Assembly (NCBI RefSeq): GCF_000262045.1
Contig: NZ_AJVF01000039.1
Location: 62,001-126,000 of the forward strand
DNA: 64,000 nt
DNA from: Bacillus siamensis KCTC 13613
GTDB lineage: Bacteria > Bacillota > Bacilli > Bacillales > Bacillaceae
Direction of reading: 5' to 3'
Below the pieces are notes generated by a model, which saw nothing but the letters and a program-made list of their open reading frames with translations, had not been told where the DNA came from and searched no databases. The first letter of the stretch is position 1, and every line of letters begins with the position of its first letter. This document shows, in pieces, positions 28,880-37,311 of this stretch. The translations under genes were made by a program, and so were the position numbers.

Positions 28880-28976
28880 GTTGCCACGAGGAAACTAGCA
28901 GGCTGTCACCCTCTTTTTGACCCTGTAAATATGATATATTTATTACACAAAATGGGAAAGGGAGGTGTCCTGACAG

Positions 28977-30092
28977 ATGGCTGAGGTGATGGCCCACGAA
29001 ACTGTTGCGAAAAAAATCAGTGACTGGTATGAAGAAATCAAAAAGCACAACACCGAATCGGCTGAGGCATTAAGAGAACAACTGCTTACAGATCTGCAAA
29101 ATATGACACAAAATCAAACGGTGCTCCTTTATTTTAATTTAATTGATTCCCGCTATAAGCTATTGATGGAAGAGTATGAGAAAACAGACGGCATTTTAAA
29201 AACGATCCAGCTGACCGCTGATAAAGAAAAAACAGACCAGATGATTCAATACTATTATTACTTTTTTTCCGGAATGCACGAGTTTTACCAAAAACGGTTC
29301 ATGAACGCCATTAATTTTTACCGGATTGCTGAAAGCAGGCTCCGGCACATACCGAATGAGATTGAAAGAGCCGAGTTTAATTATCAAGTGGCGATTGCCT
29401 ATTATGAAATCCGCCAAAACTACTTTGCGATGAACCATGCGGAAAAAGCATTAGAGATCTACAAAGCGAACGAAATGTACGCGGTCAGAGAAGCACAGTG
29501 TTTAATGGTGATCGGCTGTAACAGAATGGACCTGTTTCACTACCAGAAAGCTGAAGAGCTCCTGCAGACGGCAGTCCATCAAGCCGCCAAAGCGGGCGAT
29601 CCGCACATTGAAGCGCTCGCCCACTTTAACGCAGGCATTTGCTATGAAAGACAGGAGAAATTGGAGGAGGCGCGAGTCGAATTTGAAATGGCTCTCGATC
29701 AAAAGGAGCATTTGCGATCAGCGTATTCGGTGCGGAGTCTGTACATGCTGGCCAGAGTATTATTGAAGCAGGAACAGACGGATGAGGGACGGTTTTGGCT
29801 GCATAAAGCGCTGAATGCCGCAGAAGACAAAAACGAGCCCGTATATACCCAAAAGCTGCGCATCTTACAGCATGTATTTATTGACCACAGTGAAGAAGCG
29901 CTTGAATCAGCTTTCGCCGAGTTAAGAAGGAAAGAGCTGTGGAGTGACGTTTCCGATTTATCGTATCAAGCCGCAACGCATTTTAAAAAACAGGAGAATT
30001 ACAAACTGGCGGCGAAGTATTTTCAGGAATCAATTGATGCCAATGACCAAATTTTGAGATTGACGGAGGGGATTCGTAATGAAAACATGTAA
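28977..30092 (+). CDS. Rap-family response regulator aspartate phosphatase / regulator
   Basis: 371-residue Rap protein. The N-terminal three-helix bundle (KKISDWYEEIKKHN) binds the target (Spo0F, ComA or similar), and the TPR repeats (about residues 100-360; e.g. ALAHFNAGICYERQEKLEEA) bind the Phr peptide. gggaggtg precedes the ATG. The paired phr overlaps its 3' end by 14 bases. The position near rocF and yycN is where B. subtilis carries rapG, but I cannot assign the same member. The target cannot be read from sequence. Confidence 0.9.
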   Translation: MAEVMAHETVAKKISDWYEEIKKHNTESAEALREQLLTDLQNMTQNQTVLLYFNLIDSRYKLLMEEYEKTDGILKTIQLTADKEKTDQMIQYYYYFFSGMHEFYQKRFMNAINFYRIAESRLRHIPNEIERAEFNYQVAIAYYEIRQNYFAMNHAEKALEIYKANEMYAVREAQCLMVIGCNRMDLFHYQKAEELLQTAVHQAAKAGDPHIEALAHFNAGICYERQEKLEEARVEFEMALDQKEHLRSAYSVRSLYMLARVLLKQEQTDEGRFWLHKALNAAEDKNEPVYTQKLRILQHVFIDHSEEALESAFAELRRKELWSDVSDLSYQAATHFKKQENYKLAAKYFQESIDANDQILRLTEGIRNENM

Positions 30093-30213
30093 ATTCATTG
30101 TACTCTCAGCAGCTTTAGCAAGTCTCATTTCGATTGGATTATTTGCGCAAACTGGTTCAACGGCACAAGCCGAACAAATCATAAAACCGGCGGAAAACGG
30201 AGCCTTCGGATAA
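30079..30213 (+). CDS. Phr signalling peptide precursor (atypical)
   Basis: 44 residues: MKTCKFIVLSAALASLIS and so on, with a Lys-containing N-terminus, a hydrophobic export signal (about residues 6-23) and a hydrophilic tail TAQAEQIIKPAENGAFG. It overlaps rap by 14 bases and has ggagggg upstream, the standard rap-phr layout. Typical Phr pentapeptides have a basic residue at position 2 (ARNQT, ERGMT); the end here (ENGAF or NGAFG) has none, and a Lys occurs only in KPAEN. The mature signal is therefore uncertain. Confidence 0.85.
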   Translation: MKTCKFIVLSAALASLISIGLFAQTGSTAQAEQIIKPAENGAFG

Positions 30214-30259
30214 TACTTCATGAACCGCTTTCAGTCTGTGTTTTGTAAGGAGTGATTCA

Positions 30260-30733
30260 ATGGCTATCACGCTGCAGCCGATGACAGGACAAGAATTTCA
30301 GTCCTATCTCGCTCATTCAACAAAGCATTACGCTGAAGATAAGGTAAAAGCAGGAACGTGGCTGCCTGATGAAGCGCCGGAATTAGCGGAGCTGGCGTTT
30401 GAAGACCTGCTTCCTGACGGCCTGGAAACGGCCGATCACTATTTATGGACGCTGACATTAGACGGTAAGGAAAATGCCGGCTGGCTGTGGCTGCACGCCG
30501 ATCCGGATCACCCGCAGCACGACGCATTTATTTATGATTTCGGCCTTCATCCGCCCTTCCGCGGCAAAGGCTATGCAAAAGAGGCACTCGCAAGGCTGGA
30601 GGACAAAGCCAAAGATCTGGGTGTCCGCAAGATTTCTCTCCATGTATTCGCTCATAACGAAACGGCGCGGAAGCTGTATGAGAAGACGGGATTCCTGGAG
30701 ACCGATGTGATTATGAGCAAAAAGCTGTCATGA
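30260..30733 (+). CDS. yycN: GNAT N-acetyltransferase YycN
   Basis: 157-residue acetyltransferase of the GNAT fold. The acetyl-CoA-binding motif A is LHPPFRGKGYAKEAL (R/Q-x-x-G-x-G/A type), followed by LHVFAHNETARKLYEKTGF, the usual motif B. The substrate is unknown. aaggagtga precedes the ATG and a terminator follows. I recognise it as YycN. Confidence 0.9.
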   Translation: MAITLQPMTGQEFQSYLAHSTKHYAEDKVKAGTWLPDEAPELAELAFEDLLPDGLETADHYLWTLTLDGKENAGWLWLHADPDHPQHDAFIYDFGLHPPFRGKGYAKEALARLEDKAKDLGVRKISLHVFAHNETARKLYEKTGFLETDVIMSKKLS

Positions 30734-30734
30734 A

Positions 30735-30762
30735 AAGAGGCCCGCACGATGGGCCTCTTTTG
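30735..30762 (+). terminator. terminator of yycN
   Basis: AAGAGGCCC-gcacgat-GGGCCTCTT followed by T. Confidence 0.9.
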
Positions 30763-31115
30763 TTATTCATTTCCCGGGCAATGGCGGTAAGTTTTTGGAC
30801 GGGCTCCGTATTGGCAGCTAAATGAAATCGCGGCGTTTCATCGGCGTCAAGCTGATCCGCCTTTACCGAGCTCACGGCAGGGGGACGCCTTTGATCAGCC
30901 GTCCTCCTTCATGGCGCCGACGGTTTCTTCAATCGGCATCCGCGGATCAAGCAATGCAGATCATAAAGGTGCTTTTCCGACAAGCTCTTCATTTGATCCA
31001 ATCCACATTGATCACCCCGAGATGAACGGCATGACTCACTCTGGCTGCCGTAGTCCTTCCTGCATGCCCATGCACCCTAACCCCAATGAGAAAACCGCAA
31101 CGACCCGATTGTTAT
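30763..31115 (-). pseudogene. degraded aldo/keto reductase
   Basis: On the minus strand, broken frames still encode pieces in the order of an aldo/keto reductase: VFSLGLGCMGMQEG, NEELVGKA, PIEETVGAMKE, SVKADQLDADETPRF and TEPVQKLTAIARE. Stops, frameshifts and large internal losses interrupt it, so it is a relic. This accounts for most of the gap between yycN and yycO; 31116-31258 is AT-rich and probably holds the yycO promoter. Confidence 0.65.
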
Positions 31116-31258
31116 GTATTTGATAAGACGATTATGCATATATTTTACTGTTGTTATAAAATTTTTAAAAATCTGTAAATTGGCTATTTTTTTATCGCAA
31201 TTCCGTCATATAATGCAAATGTGGAAAAATTATACTTTGAGAAAAGAGGCGAAGTAAT

Positions 31259-32008
31259 ATGTGTAAAAAGCTGTTCAAAGCTGTCCTCCCGTTTGCCCTG
31301 TCGTTCACCATGGTTCTGTCGTTCTCCGGTACGAATGTCAAAGCGAAAGAAACAGAAGCAGCCCGCTACGCAAAAGAAATCGCAGAGCTTCAGCAGGGCA
31401 CAACCCCGCAAGACGTTATCCGATCCGCCAAAGAGCTTGCCGAGCAGAAGCACGTTTCAACAGAAGCGATTCTCAAGCAGTTTCATCAAGAAATCACAGC
31501 AGATAAGGTGCAAGGAAATGTAATCGCTTCCAAAGACGGACTCTCTGCAATGGGCGGATCATCAGGCACAAAAAAACTTCCGAAAAGCACAAAAGGCAAT
31601 ATTTATTACACGAACTCATACACGGCTTTTTACAACCACGGGCATGTCGGCATGTATTCATCCGCTGATAAAATTGTCGAATCCGTGCCGGGGGACGGCG
31701 TCCGCCAGATCGCTTATAATGGAAGAGAAGTCGAAGACAATTCAATCGTCCAGACCTTGAAAGTCACTGATGCCCAAAAACAAGCCGCCGCTGACTGGGC
31801 TGTATCAAGAGTGGGTGATGAATACTCCTTCAACTTCGTCAATAACAGAAATACGGGCCATGAAGGCGCCAAAAACTGCTCAAAACTGCTGTGGTCGGCA
31901 TTCCTTTTAAAAGCCGGGATTGATATCGACTCTAACGGCGGCTTAGGCGTATATCCGCGCGACATCACAAGCTCGTCTTACACGACCACGATTCTGACCA
32001 TTCGCTAA
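31259..32008 (+). CDS. yycO: YycO, exported permuted papain-like (YiiX/NlpC-P60-like) hydrolase
   Basis: 249 residues with an N-terminal signal peptide (KAVLPFALSFTMVLSFSGT, cleavage near VKA-KE), a helical region to about residue 95 and a C-terminal permuted NlpC/P60-like domain. Candidate catalytic residues are His in NHGHVGMY and Cys in AKNCSKLLW, the order expected for the permuted YiiX/YycO family. It may act on wall peptides or lipid amides outside the cell; the substrate is unknown. Eleven bases from yycP, so co-transcribed. Confidence 0.85.
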   Translation: MCKKLFKAVLPFALSFTMVLSFSGTNVKAKETEAARYAKEIAELQQGTTPQDVIRSAKELAEQKHVSTEAILKQFHQEITADKVQGNVIASKDGLSAMGGSSGTKKLPKSTKGNIYYTNSYTAFYNHGHVGMYSSADKIVESVPGDGVRQIAYNGREVEDNSIVQTLKVTDAQKQAAADWAVSRVGDEYSFNFVNNRNTGHEGAKNCSKLLWSAFLLKAGIDIDSNGGLGVYPRDITSSSYTTTILTIR

Positions 32009-32018
32009 GGGGAACAAC

Positions 32019-33182
32019 GTGAAAAAAATTATCTGGATACCCTTAGTGTTCATCCTTGCGTCAGGGGTCTTATGCTTCTTCTATTTCCGTACGGAAGAGC
32101 CTGCGGAGGTTGCGAGGGACACATTAAATGACCCTGATTTTCTGAAAGATAAAGAAGCGCTGCTGTATTTCTCCACTGCGGCTGATCAAGACACATTCGG
32201 CGGCGGAAAAAGCTATGCCCTCTTCGCCGATAAAAAGGGGCGGCTCTCTTCTTATCAAATGAAGGGGCTAGAGCTCGGATCGGCCAAAGTGAATGACGGC
32301 AGCGTGCTGCTGGAGGACAAAAAAGGAATCTACACCGTTCAAAATGGTCTTCACATATATAAAAGAGCGTATCAGCATACGGGAGACAGCGCCGGGTATA
32401 TCGAACGGACGAAAGGCTTTTACACGCTGTACAATTCGGGCTACGACAAGAGCGGCGGCAGCTATCGCTCAGAGCTGTACCGCCAGATTGACGGCAGGTG
32501 GAAGCAAGACGTCATCCCGCACTATATCCGCGCTTCAGGCTTTTTTAAAGATCATCTTTTCGCGCTCACGCCGACAGATGACGAAAAAGGATATCACATC
32601 CAAGACATTCAGGCCGATAAAGAAAAGCTCCATACAAAATCCATCGCGACATGGACGTATAAAGAAGGCACGTCAGTCGAATCCCAGCTCGCCGCGGACG
32701 ACGGCGGCGTCTGCTTTGTCACCAGAGGGGAAAAAGCAGAACACATCTACCAAATGGTGAAAGTTATGAGAAAGAGCGGCGCGATCAAAACATATGACAT
32801 CGCCGCTTATAAAAATGACGAACAGACTATCTATGACTCCATGCCGTTCAGCTTCAAAAAAAGCTTTTTCATGGAGCGGCGCAGCTTCTATTTCGTTGAC
32901 GGCTTCGGAAACGTGTACCGCATCAACCCTGAGACCGGAAAAAGCAAAAAGGCCTTCACCCTCCCCGCATCACGAATGAAAGCCGACTTCAAAGACCTGA
33001 CGCATCAAAACGAAAAGCTGTATCTGTTCACATACAGCTACAAAAAGACCGCCAAAATCGAATCCTTCGACCTGAAAACGGGCAAAAAACTGAACGACCG
33101 GACCATTCCCAGCCTGCAAGACATCGTGACACCGAAAAGCCATCTCAAGCTGTACGATGTGCAGGTGATGGGCGGGTTTTGA
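32019..33182 (+). CDS. yycP: YycP, membrane-anchored extracytoplasmic protein
   Basis: 387 residues with one N-terminal hydrophobic segment (IIWIPLVFILASGVLCFFYF). The Cys there lacks a proper lipobox, so it reads as a signal anchor. The remainder is rich in short beta strands with Lys/Asp loops (KGLELGSAKVNDGSVLLEDK), suggestive of a propeller-like repeat fold. No catalytic motif is seen. It follows yycO closely, so the two may work together at the cell surface. Confidence 0.75.
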   Translation: MKKIIWIPLVFILASGVLCFFYFRTEEPAEVARDTLNDPDFLKDKEALLYFSTAADQDTFGGGKSYALFADKKGRLSSYQMKGLELGSAKVNDGSVLLEDKKGIYTVQNGLHIYKRAYQHTGDSAGYIERTKGFYTLYNSGYDKSGGSYRSELYRQIDGRWKQDVIPHYIRASGFFKDHLFALTPTDDEKGYHIQDIQADKEKLHTKSIATWTYKEGTSVESQLAADDGGVCFVTRGEKAEHIYQMVKVMRKSGAIKTYDIAAYKNDEQTIYDSMPFSFKKSFFMERRSFYFVDGFGNVYRINPETGKSKKAFTLPASRMKADFKDLTHQNEKLYLFTYSYKKTAKIESFDLKTGKKLNDRTIPSLQDIVTPKSHLKLYDVQVMGGF

Positions 33183-33309
33183 GAAGGAAAAGCAGTCATC
33201 ATAATGAAAATATAAACTTTGGATTATATAAACAAAAAAACCTTTTATTGGTTTACTTGTACTCATTTCAGGATATAGAGTAGTAGACTGAATAAAAGGA
33301 GGATATATA

Positions 33310-34005
33310 GTGAAAAAACGTTTCAAATGGTTTGTGGGAGTAGTTATTTTTGTTTTCATGTTCAGTTTTTCAGGTGTGACAGAAGCTATTAGTACAAAGA
33401 CAATAAAGGATGAAATCACATGCCCTGTCTGTGATAAAACGATTAAGTCTGAAGGCAGTAAAAAAGACAGACAAAAAGCTTTGGATATCGTCAAAGACAG
33501 AGATGATTTGGATATGGATAAAACAGAAGTCTTTGTAACTGTTTTAAATAATAAAGATCATAAGATTGCATTGGTTCATTATGAAGACCAGCAAAATCAT
33601 TCATTTGCGCAGAGGTATATTAATTTAAACACTAAGCAAATCGTTTTATCAGTAGAGGGTATAGGAAAATGGGACAAAGAAAAAAAAGAAGGAAACTTCA
33701 AATTAAGAGTTGGAGATAAAGAAATTATTAATGAAGATTTTAATCAAGATGGATTAAAAGGCAAGGGGAATAATGCTTTAGTGAACTCTGTCAAAAAAGC
33801 ATCTCCGGCAAAATCAAAATTGGAGTCCTGTAACGATTTAGTCACAAAAATGCTGGGGCTGGGATCCAGTATTGCTTGTGCAGGTGCTTGTATGGCTGTC
33901 GGAGGTGCTGTCGGCGCAGTAGTGTGCTCGCCCTTATGTTTAGCAATTGAAAATGGAGTTGGCGAAGCAGGTGCTAAAGAAATTTGCGAACAATTCTTTG
34001 GTTGA
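33310..34005 (+). CDS. halocin-C8-like bacteriocin precursor (candidate)
   Basis: 231 residues. A signal peptide (FVGVVIFVFMFSFSGVTEA) leads into a hydrophilic prodomain of about 145 residues with a CPVC motif at 38-41. A small hydrophobic Cys-rich C-terminal domain (173-231) has six Cys at 174, 190, 194, 206, 210 and 226, including two C-x3-C pairs around a Gly/Ala/Val stretch. This layout resembles halocin C8 precursors, where the C-terminal part is the toxin and the prodomain gives immunity (from memory of the family). GTG start with aaaggagg upstream. It is AT-rich compared with its neighbours, suggesting transfer. Confidence 0.65.
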   Translation: MKKRFKWFVGVVIFVFMFSFSGVTEAISTKTIKDEITCPVCDKTIKSEGSKKDRQKALDIVKDRDDLDMDKTEVFVTVLNNKDHKIALVHYEDQQNHSFAQRYINLNTKQIVLSVEGIGKWDKEKKEGNFKLRVGDKEIINEDFNQDGLKGKGNNALVNSVKKASPAKSKLESCNDLVTKMLGLGSSIACAGACMAVGGAVGAVVCSPLCLAIENGVGEAGAKEICEQFFG

Positions 34006-34025
34006 AATATGCAGATTTGAAAAGA

Positions 34026-34052
34026 GCTTGCCGCTTTTGGTAAGCTTTTTAT
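34026..34052 (+). terminator. terminator after the halocin-like gene
   Basis: AGCTTGCC-gctttt-GGTAAGCT (one G:T pair) followed by TTTTA. A TATAAT overlaps its end (34051-34056) and could be a promoter for the next small gene. Confidence 0.65.
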
Positions 34053-34086
34053 AATGAAACGTTACTGCAAGAAAGAAGGTGTTCAT

Positions 34087-34266
34087 TTGAAATCATTCAG
34101 TCTCTTCTTATTGTTGTCCGTCATTTGTATAACCATTGTTTTTGTCATAATGAATATGTTGATTGGATACCCGGATGTGAGCAACGGAACATTGATTATG
34201 ATTGTATATATCGTTGTGACCCTCATAATCAGGCTATATAGCAAGAAGAAAGCCGACCGAACATAG
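34087..34266 (+). CDS. small two-helix membrane protein
   Basis: 59 residues from TTG 34087 (MKSFSLFLLLSVICITIVF...), preceded by agaaagaaggtg. Two hydrophobic segments, about residues 4-25 and 32-52, and a basic C-terminus (RLYSKKKADRT). A longer frame from ATG 34054 starts within the preceding terminator and is less likely. Its place behind a bacteriocin-like gene fits an immunity protein, but no motif proves this. Confidence 0.6.
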   Translation: MKSFSLFLLLSVICITIVFVIMNMLIGYPDVSNGTLIMIVYIVVTLIIRLYSKKKADRT

Positions 34267-34322
34267 AAATAGAGGAATTTGCACCGTAAAAGCAGAAGAC
34301 AGTCAGATGAAGGAGGGAGCCG

Positions 34323-34493
34323 ATGAAGAAAAAGCTTGCCGCGGTGACCGTCACCATTCTCCTGGTTTCGGTGATAACCAACTCTTTTTTAAACGGCGGA
34401 AAGCCGGACTGGATTGATGTATGCTGTACGCTGCTGGCGTGTCTATTAGGAATTCTGTTCGTCCTTCGCTTAGAAAAAAGAGAAAACACGTAA
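34323..34493 (+). CDS. second small two-helix membrane protein
   Basis: 56 residues: MKKKLAAVTVTILLVSVITN..., two hydrophobic stretches (residues 5-21 and 32-48) with a Cys-Cys pair in the second, and a charged tail EKRENT. ggaggg lies six bases before the ATG and a terminator follows. It may act with the neighbouring small protein in immunity or export; function unknown. Confidence 0.7.
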   Translation: MKKKLAAVTVTILLVSVITNSFLNGGKPDWIDVCCTLLACLLGILFVLRLEKRENT

Positions 34494-34527
34494 AGAGCCG
34501 GATGCTGCAAACGCCGGCTCTTTTTGC
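34493..34527 (+). terminator. terminator of the small membrane protein gene
   Basis: AAGAGCCGG...CCGGCTCTTTTT, directly after the stop. Confidence 0.88.
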
Positions 34528-34542
34528 GCGTGATTTGCCGAA

Positions 34543-34859
34543 TTGTGGATAAAACTCAGCCCGAAGCACTACTAACATGTGTATAAATAGGTTATATTGA
34601 GAAGAGAACAATTGCCGCGCGCAAAAGAAAACCGGAGGATGTAACAATGAAAACCGCTTATTATTCTTGTGAAGAACATATCGAAACCGTGCTGGACATG
34701 TACATAGATGATCATGAGCTTCCGCCCGAAATCAGAAAAATCGAACATACTAACAGTTTATCCACAGCCTGTGAATTATGTGGGGACACTGCAACATATC
34801 TAGTAGGGAACGAATGATCCTACACAAAATACAGAAAAGATATCCACAATTGTGGACAA
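34543..34859. promoter_or_regulatory. DnaA-box cluster around yyzF/rlmH
   Basis: Perfect DnaA boxes occur at 34544-34552 (TGTGGATAA, reverse) and 34758-34766 (TTATCCACA). An inverted pair of one-mismatch boxes lies at 34840-34848 (ATATCCACA) and 34851-34859 (TGTGGACAA), in front of rlmH. A DnaA-box cluster at yydA (rlmH) is known in B. subtilis as one of the oriC-proximal clusters that titrate DnaA. Confidence 0.8.
34647..34817 (+). CDS. yyzF: CxxH/CxxC protein YyzF
   Basis: 56-residue conserved small protein with a likely zinc ribbon made of CEEH near the start (YYSCEEHI) and CELC near the end. Function unknown. ggagg lies nine bases upstream. One DnaA box sits inside the gene, and it precedes rlmH by 80 bases, its usual neighbour. 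Confidence 0.9.
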   Translation: MKTAYYSCEEHIETVLDMYIDDHELPPEIRKIEHTNSLSTACELCGDTATYLVGNE

Positions 34860-34897
34860 TATATATGAATAACTTGTTTCTAAAGTGGGGATGACCT

Positions 34898-35377
34898 GTG
34901 AATATCAATATTGTGACCATCGGAAAGCTAAAAGAAAAATACCTCAAGCAAGGCATTGAAGAATACAAAAAACGACTCTCAGCCTACGCAAAAATCGACA
35001 TCATCGAACTTCCGGACGAAAAAGCTCCGGAAAACTTGAGCGACCAAGACATGAAAATCGTCAAAGACAAAGAAGGCGAACGCATCCTGGCCAAAATCAG
35101 CCCGGACACCCACGTCATCGCCCTCGCCATCGAAGGAAAAATGAAAACATCCGAAGAACTGGCCGATACAATAGATAAGCTGGCGACTTATGGAAAAAGC
35201 AAAATCACCTTCGTCATCGGCGGCTCACTCGGCCTAAGCGACGCCGTCATGAAACGGGCAGACGACAAGCTGTCATTCTCAAAAATGACATTTCCTCATC
35301 AGCTCATGCGGCTGATTTTAGTGGAGCAGATTTACCGGGCTTTTCGAATTAACCGTGGGGAGCCTTATCATAAGTGA
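34898..35377 (+). CDS. rlmH: RlmH, 23S rRNA pseudouridine-1915 N3-methyltransferase
   Basis: 159-residue SPOUT methyltransferase that modifies pseudouridine 1915 (E. coli numbering) of 23S rRNA. It shows the C-terminal trefoil knot with [18 protein letters not shown] and [23 protein letters not shown] start at 34898. The 3' end (GGAGCCTTATCATAAGTGA) resembles the attB core in staphylococcal orfX/rlmH, where SCC elements insert, and here too an AT-rich island begins directly after the stop. Confidence 0.96.
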   Translation: MNINIVTIGKLKEKYLKQGIEEYKKRLSAYAKIDIIELPDEKAPENLSDQDMKIVKDKEGERILAKISPDTHVIALAIEGKMKTSEELADTIDKLATYGKSKITFVIGGSLGLSDAVMKRADDKLSFSKMTFPHQLMRLILVEQIYRAFRINRGEPYHK

Positions 35378-35766
35378 GTGAGGTTTTTAATATAATGATT
35401 CAATATTTTTTTGCTGATACAAATGAAGAAATAAAAAAATGTATATATAGATAAAAATATGTCAAGAAGAGCTATACCACAAATAGCGGTAAAATAAAGG
35501 TGGAAATTGTTATTGAAAGAGAGAGGCTAGAAAAATTGCGAGGTTTATCAAACAAATTGATAGGTCTTTTTCTTTATTTTAATCAGTAATCTTGGTGTTA
35601 AATTAATCCGAAAACCAAACCTTAATTTTTAAAAAGAAAGTGAAAATATATAAGAACTTTAAAAGGTCAAGGTTATAACTTCGTTCTCATTAGTAATCTA
35701 GGACAAAGATTATGATAAAATAGGAATAAAGTTGGGATTTTAAAAGTGTTCAGGGGGATTTAATTA
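35378..35766 (+). other. AT-rich leader of the hsd island
   Basis: 389 bases without a supported gene. Base composition drops sharply after rlmH. A hairpin GCTAT-accacaa-ATAGC lies near 35480, and GATAAAATAG at about 35714 may be the -10 of the hsd operon. cagggggatt serves as ribosome binding site for hsdM. Confidence 0.4.
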
Positions 35767-37311
35767 ATGAGTATCAAAGCAGATATAGATTTTCAAAAGG
35801 ATTTATTTGATGCGGCAACTAGGATGAGAGGAAGTATCACTCCATCAGACTATAAACATTATGTATTACCATTGATATTTCTACGTTATGTATCATTACG
35901 TTTTGATAAGCGAAGAGCACAAGTTGAGGTAATGGCTAATGACCCAAAGAGTATTTGGTATTCAGAAGACCAAGAAGTAAGAGAAAGTATTCTAAATGAT
36001 CCAGACCAATACAAATCAGAAAATGTATTTATGGTTCCAGAAGAAGCAAGATGGTCTTATCTAGTAGAAAAGGCTAATGACAGTAATATTAAAGGTATTT
36101 TAGATAATGCTATGAAATTAATTGAGCAAGAAAACCCTGAATTGGAAGGGATCTTGCCACGTATTTTTCAAGGTTCTAACTTACCCGCAGAAAATGTGGC
36201 GGGGCTTATTGAAATATTCTCAAGGGATGTATTCAGTGCACGTCATGAAGATAGTGTCGATGTACTGGGCCGTACATATGAATATTTCATTGGGAATTTT
36301 GCATCTAGCGAAGGAAACAGAGGAGGGGAGTTCTTCACACCTTCCTCAATTGTAAAACTTCTTGTTGCTATGATGGAACCTATTGAAGGAACAGTGTTTG
36401 ACCCGGCTTGTGGTTCTGGAGGAATGTTTATTCAATCAGAAGCATATTCAGACATGGGAAATGCCCTTTCATTTTATGGTCAAGAAAATGTAGAAACAAC
36501 TTTACGATTAGGAAAAATGAATGTTTTACTTCATGGCATGAATGCAGAGATTAGACTCGGAGATTCTTTATTAAATGATCAGTATCCAGACCTAAAGGCG
36601 GATTATGTTATTGCTAATCCACCTTTTAACGTCGATACATGGGGAGCAGAAAAAATTTCAAAGGATGACCCTCGTTTAATTGGACCAGTTACCAACGCGA
36701 ATGCAAACTATATGTGGATGCAACACTTCCTTTACCATTTAAGAGATGGTGGTACAGCAGGTTATGTAATGGCAAATGGTGCAATGACAACAAGTGTTAC
36801 AGGTGAAAAAGAAGTACGTCAGAAATTAGTTGATGACCAATATATCGATTGTATAGTTCAACTACCTGAAAAACTATTTTTCACAACAGGAATACCATGT
36901 TGCTTGTTTTTCTTAAGTAAGAATAGGGACGGGGCTAATGGATATAGGAAACGTTTAAATGAAATTCTTTTTATTGATGCTAGAAAAATGGGCTCATTGG
37001 TTAGCAGAAAGCAAAAAGCGCTATCACAAGAAGAAATTGAAAAAATTGCGTCCGCTTACCACCAATATCGTAACTTAGATGATGATTTTATAGAGGAAAC
37101 AGGATTCGCCAAAGTAGCCAATATTGAAGTTGTAAAAGAAAAAAATTATAAATTAACTCCGGGTATCTATGTTGGTACTGTTCAAGAAGAGGAAGATAAT
37201 GTTCCATTCGAAGAGAAAATGGAGGGATTGAAAAATTCCCTTCGCGAACAATTTGCTGAAAGTAATCAACTCCAAGAAAAAATCTTAAACGATTTGGAGG
37301 ATTTAGTTTGA
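35767..37311 (+). CDS. hsdM: type I restriction-modification DNA methyltransferase HsdM
   Basis: 514-residue N6-adenine methylase subunit. The N-terminal HsdM helical domain (SDYKHYVLPLIFLRYVSLRF) is followed by the SAM-binding motif FDPACGSGGMF and the catalytic NPPF (IANPPFNVDTW), which marks target adenine methylation. It works in an M2S complex and with HsdR in R2M2S. The stop overlaps the hsdS start (TTGA). AT-rich codon use differs from the backbone. Confidence 0.95.
   Translation: MSIKADIDFQKDLFDAATRMRGSITPSDYKHYVLPLIFLRYVSLRFDKRRAQVEVMANDPKSIWYSEDQEVRESILNDPDQYKSENVFMVPEEARWSYLVEKANDSNIKGILDNAMKLIEQENPELEGILPRIFQGSNLPAENVAGLIEIFSRDVFSARHEDSVDVLGRTYEYFIGNFASSEGNRGGEFFTPSSIVKLLVAMMEPIEGTVFDPACGSGGMFIQSEAYSDMGNALSFYGQENVETTLRLGKMNVLLHGMNAEIRLGDSLLNDQYPDLKADYVIANPPFNVDTWGAEKISKDDPRLIGPVTNANANYMWMQHFLYHLRDGGTAGYVMANGAMTTSVTGEKEVRQKLVDDQYIDCIVQLPEKLFFTTGIPCCLFFLSKNRDGANGYRKRLNEILFIDARKMGSLVSRKQKALSQEEIEKIASAYHQYRNLDDDFIEETGFAKVANIEVVKEKNYKLTPGIYVGTVQEEEDNVPFEEKMEGLKNSLREQFAESNQLQEKILNDLEDLV

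Noticed and set aside
30810-31123. Plus-strand ORFs between yycN and yycO
   Set aside because: The minus strand carries aldo/keto reductase fragments that explain this stretch better.
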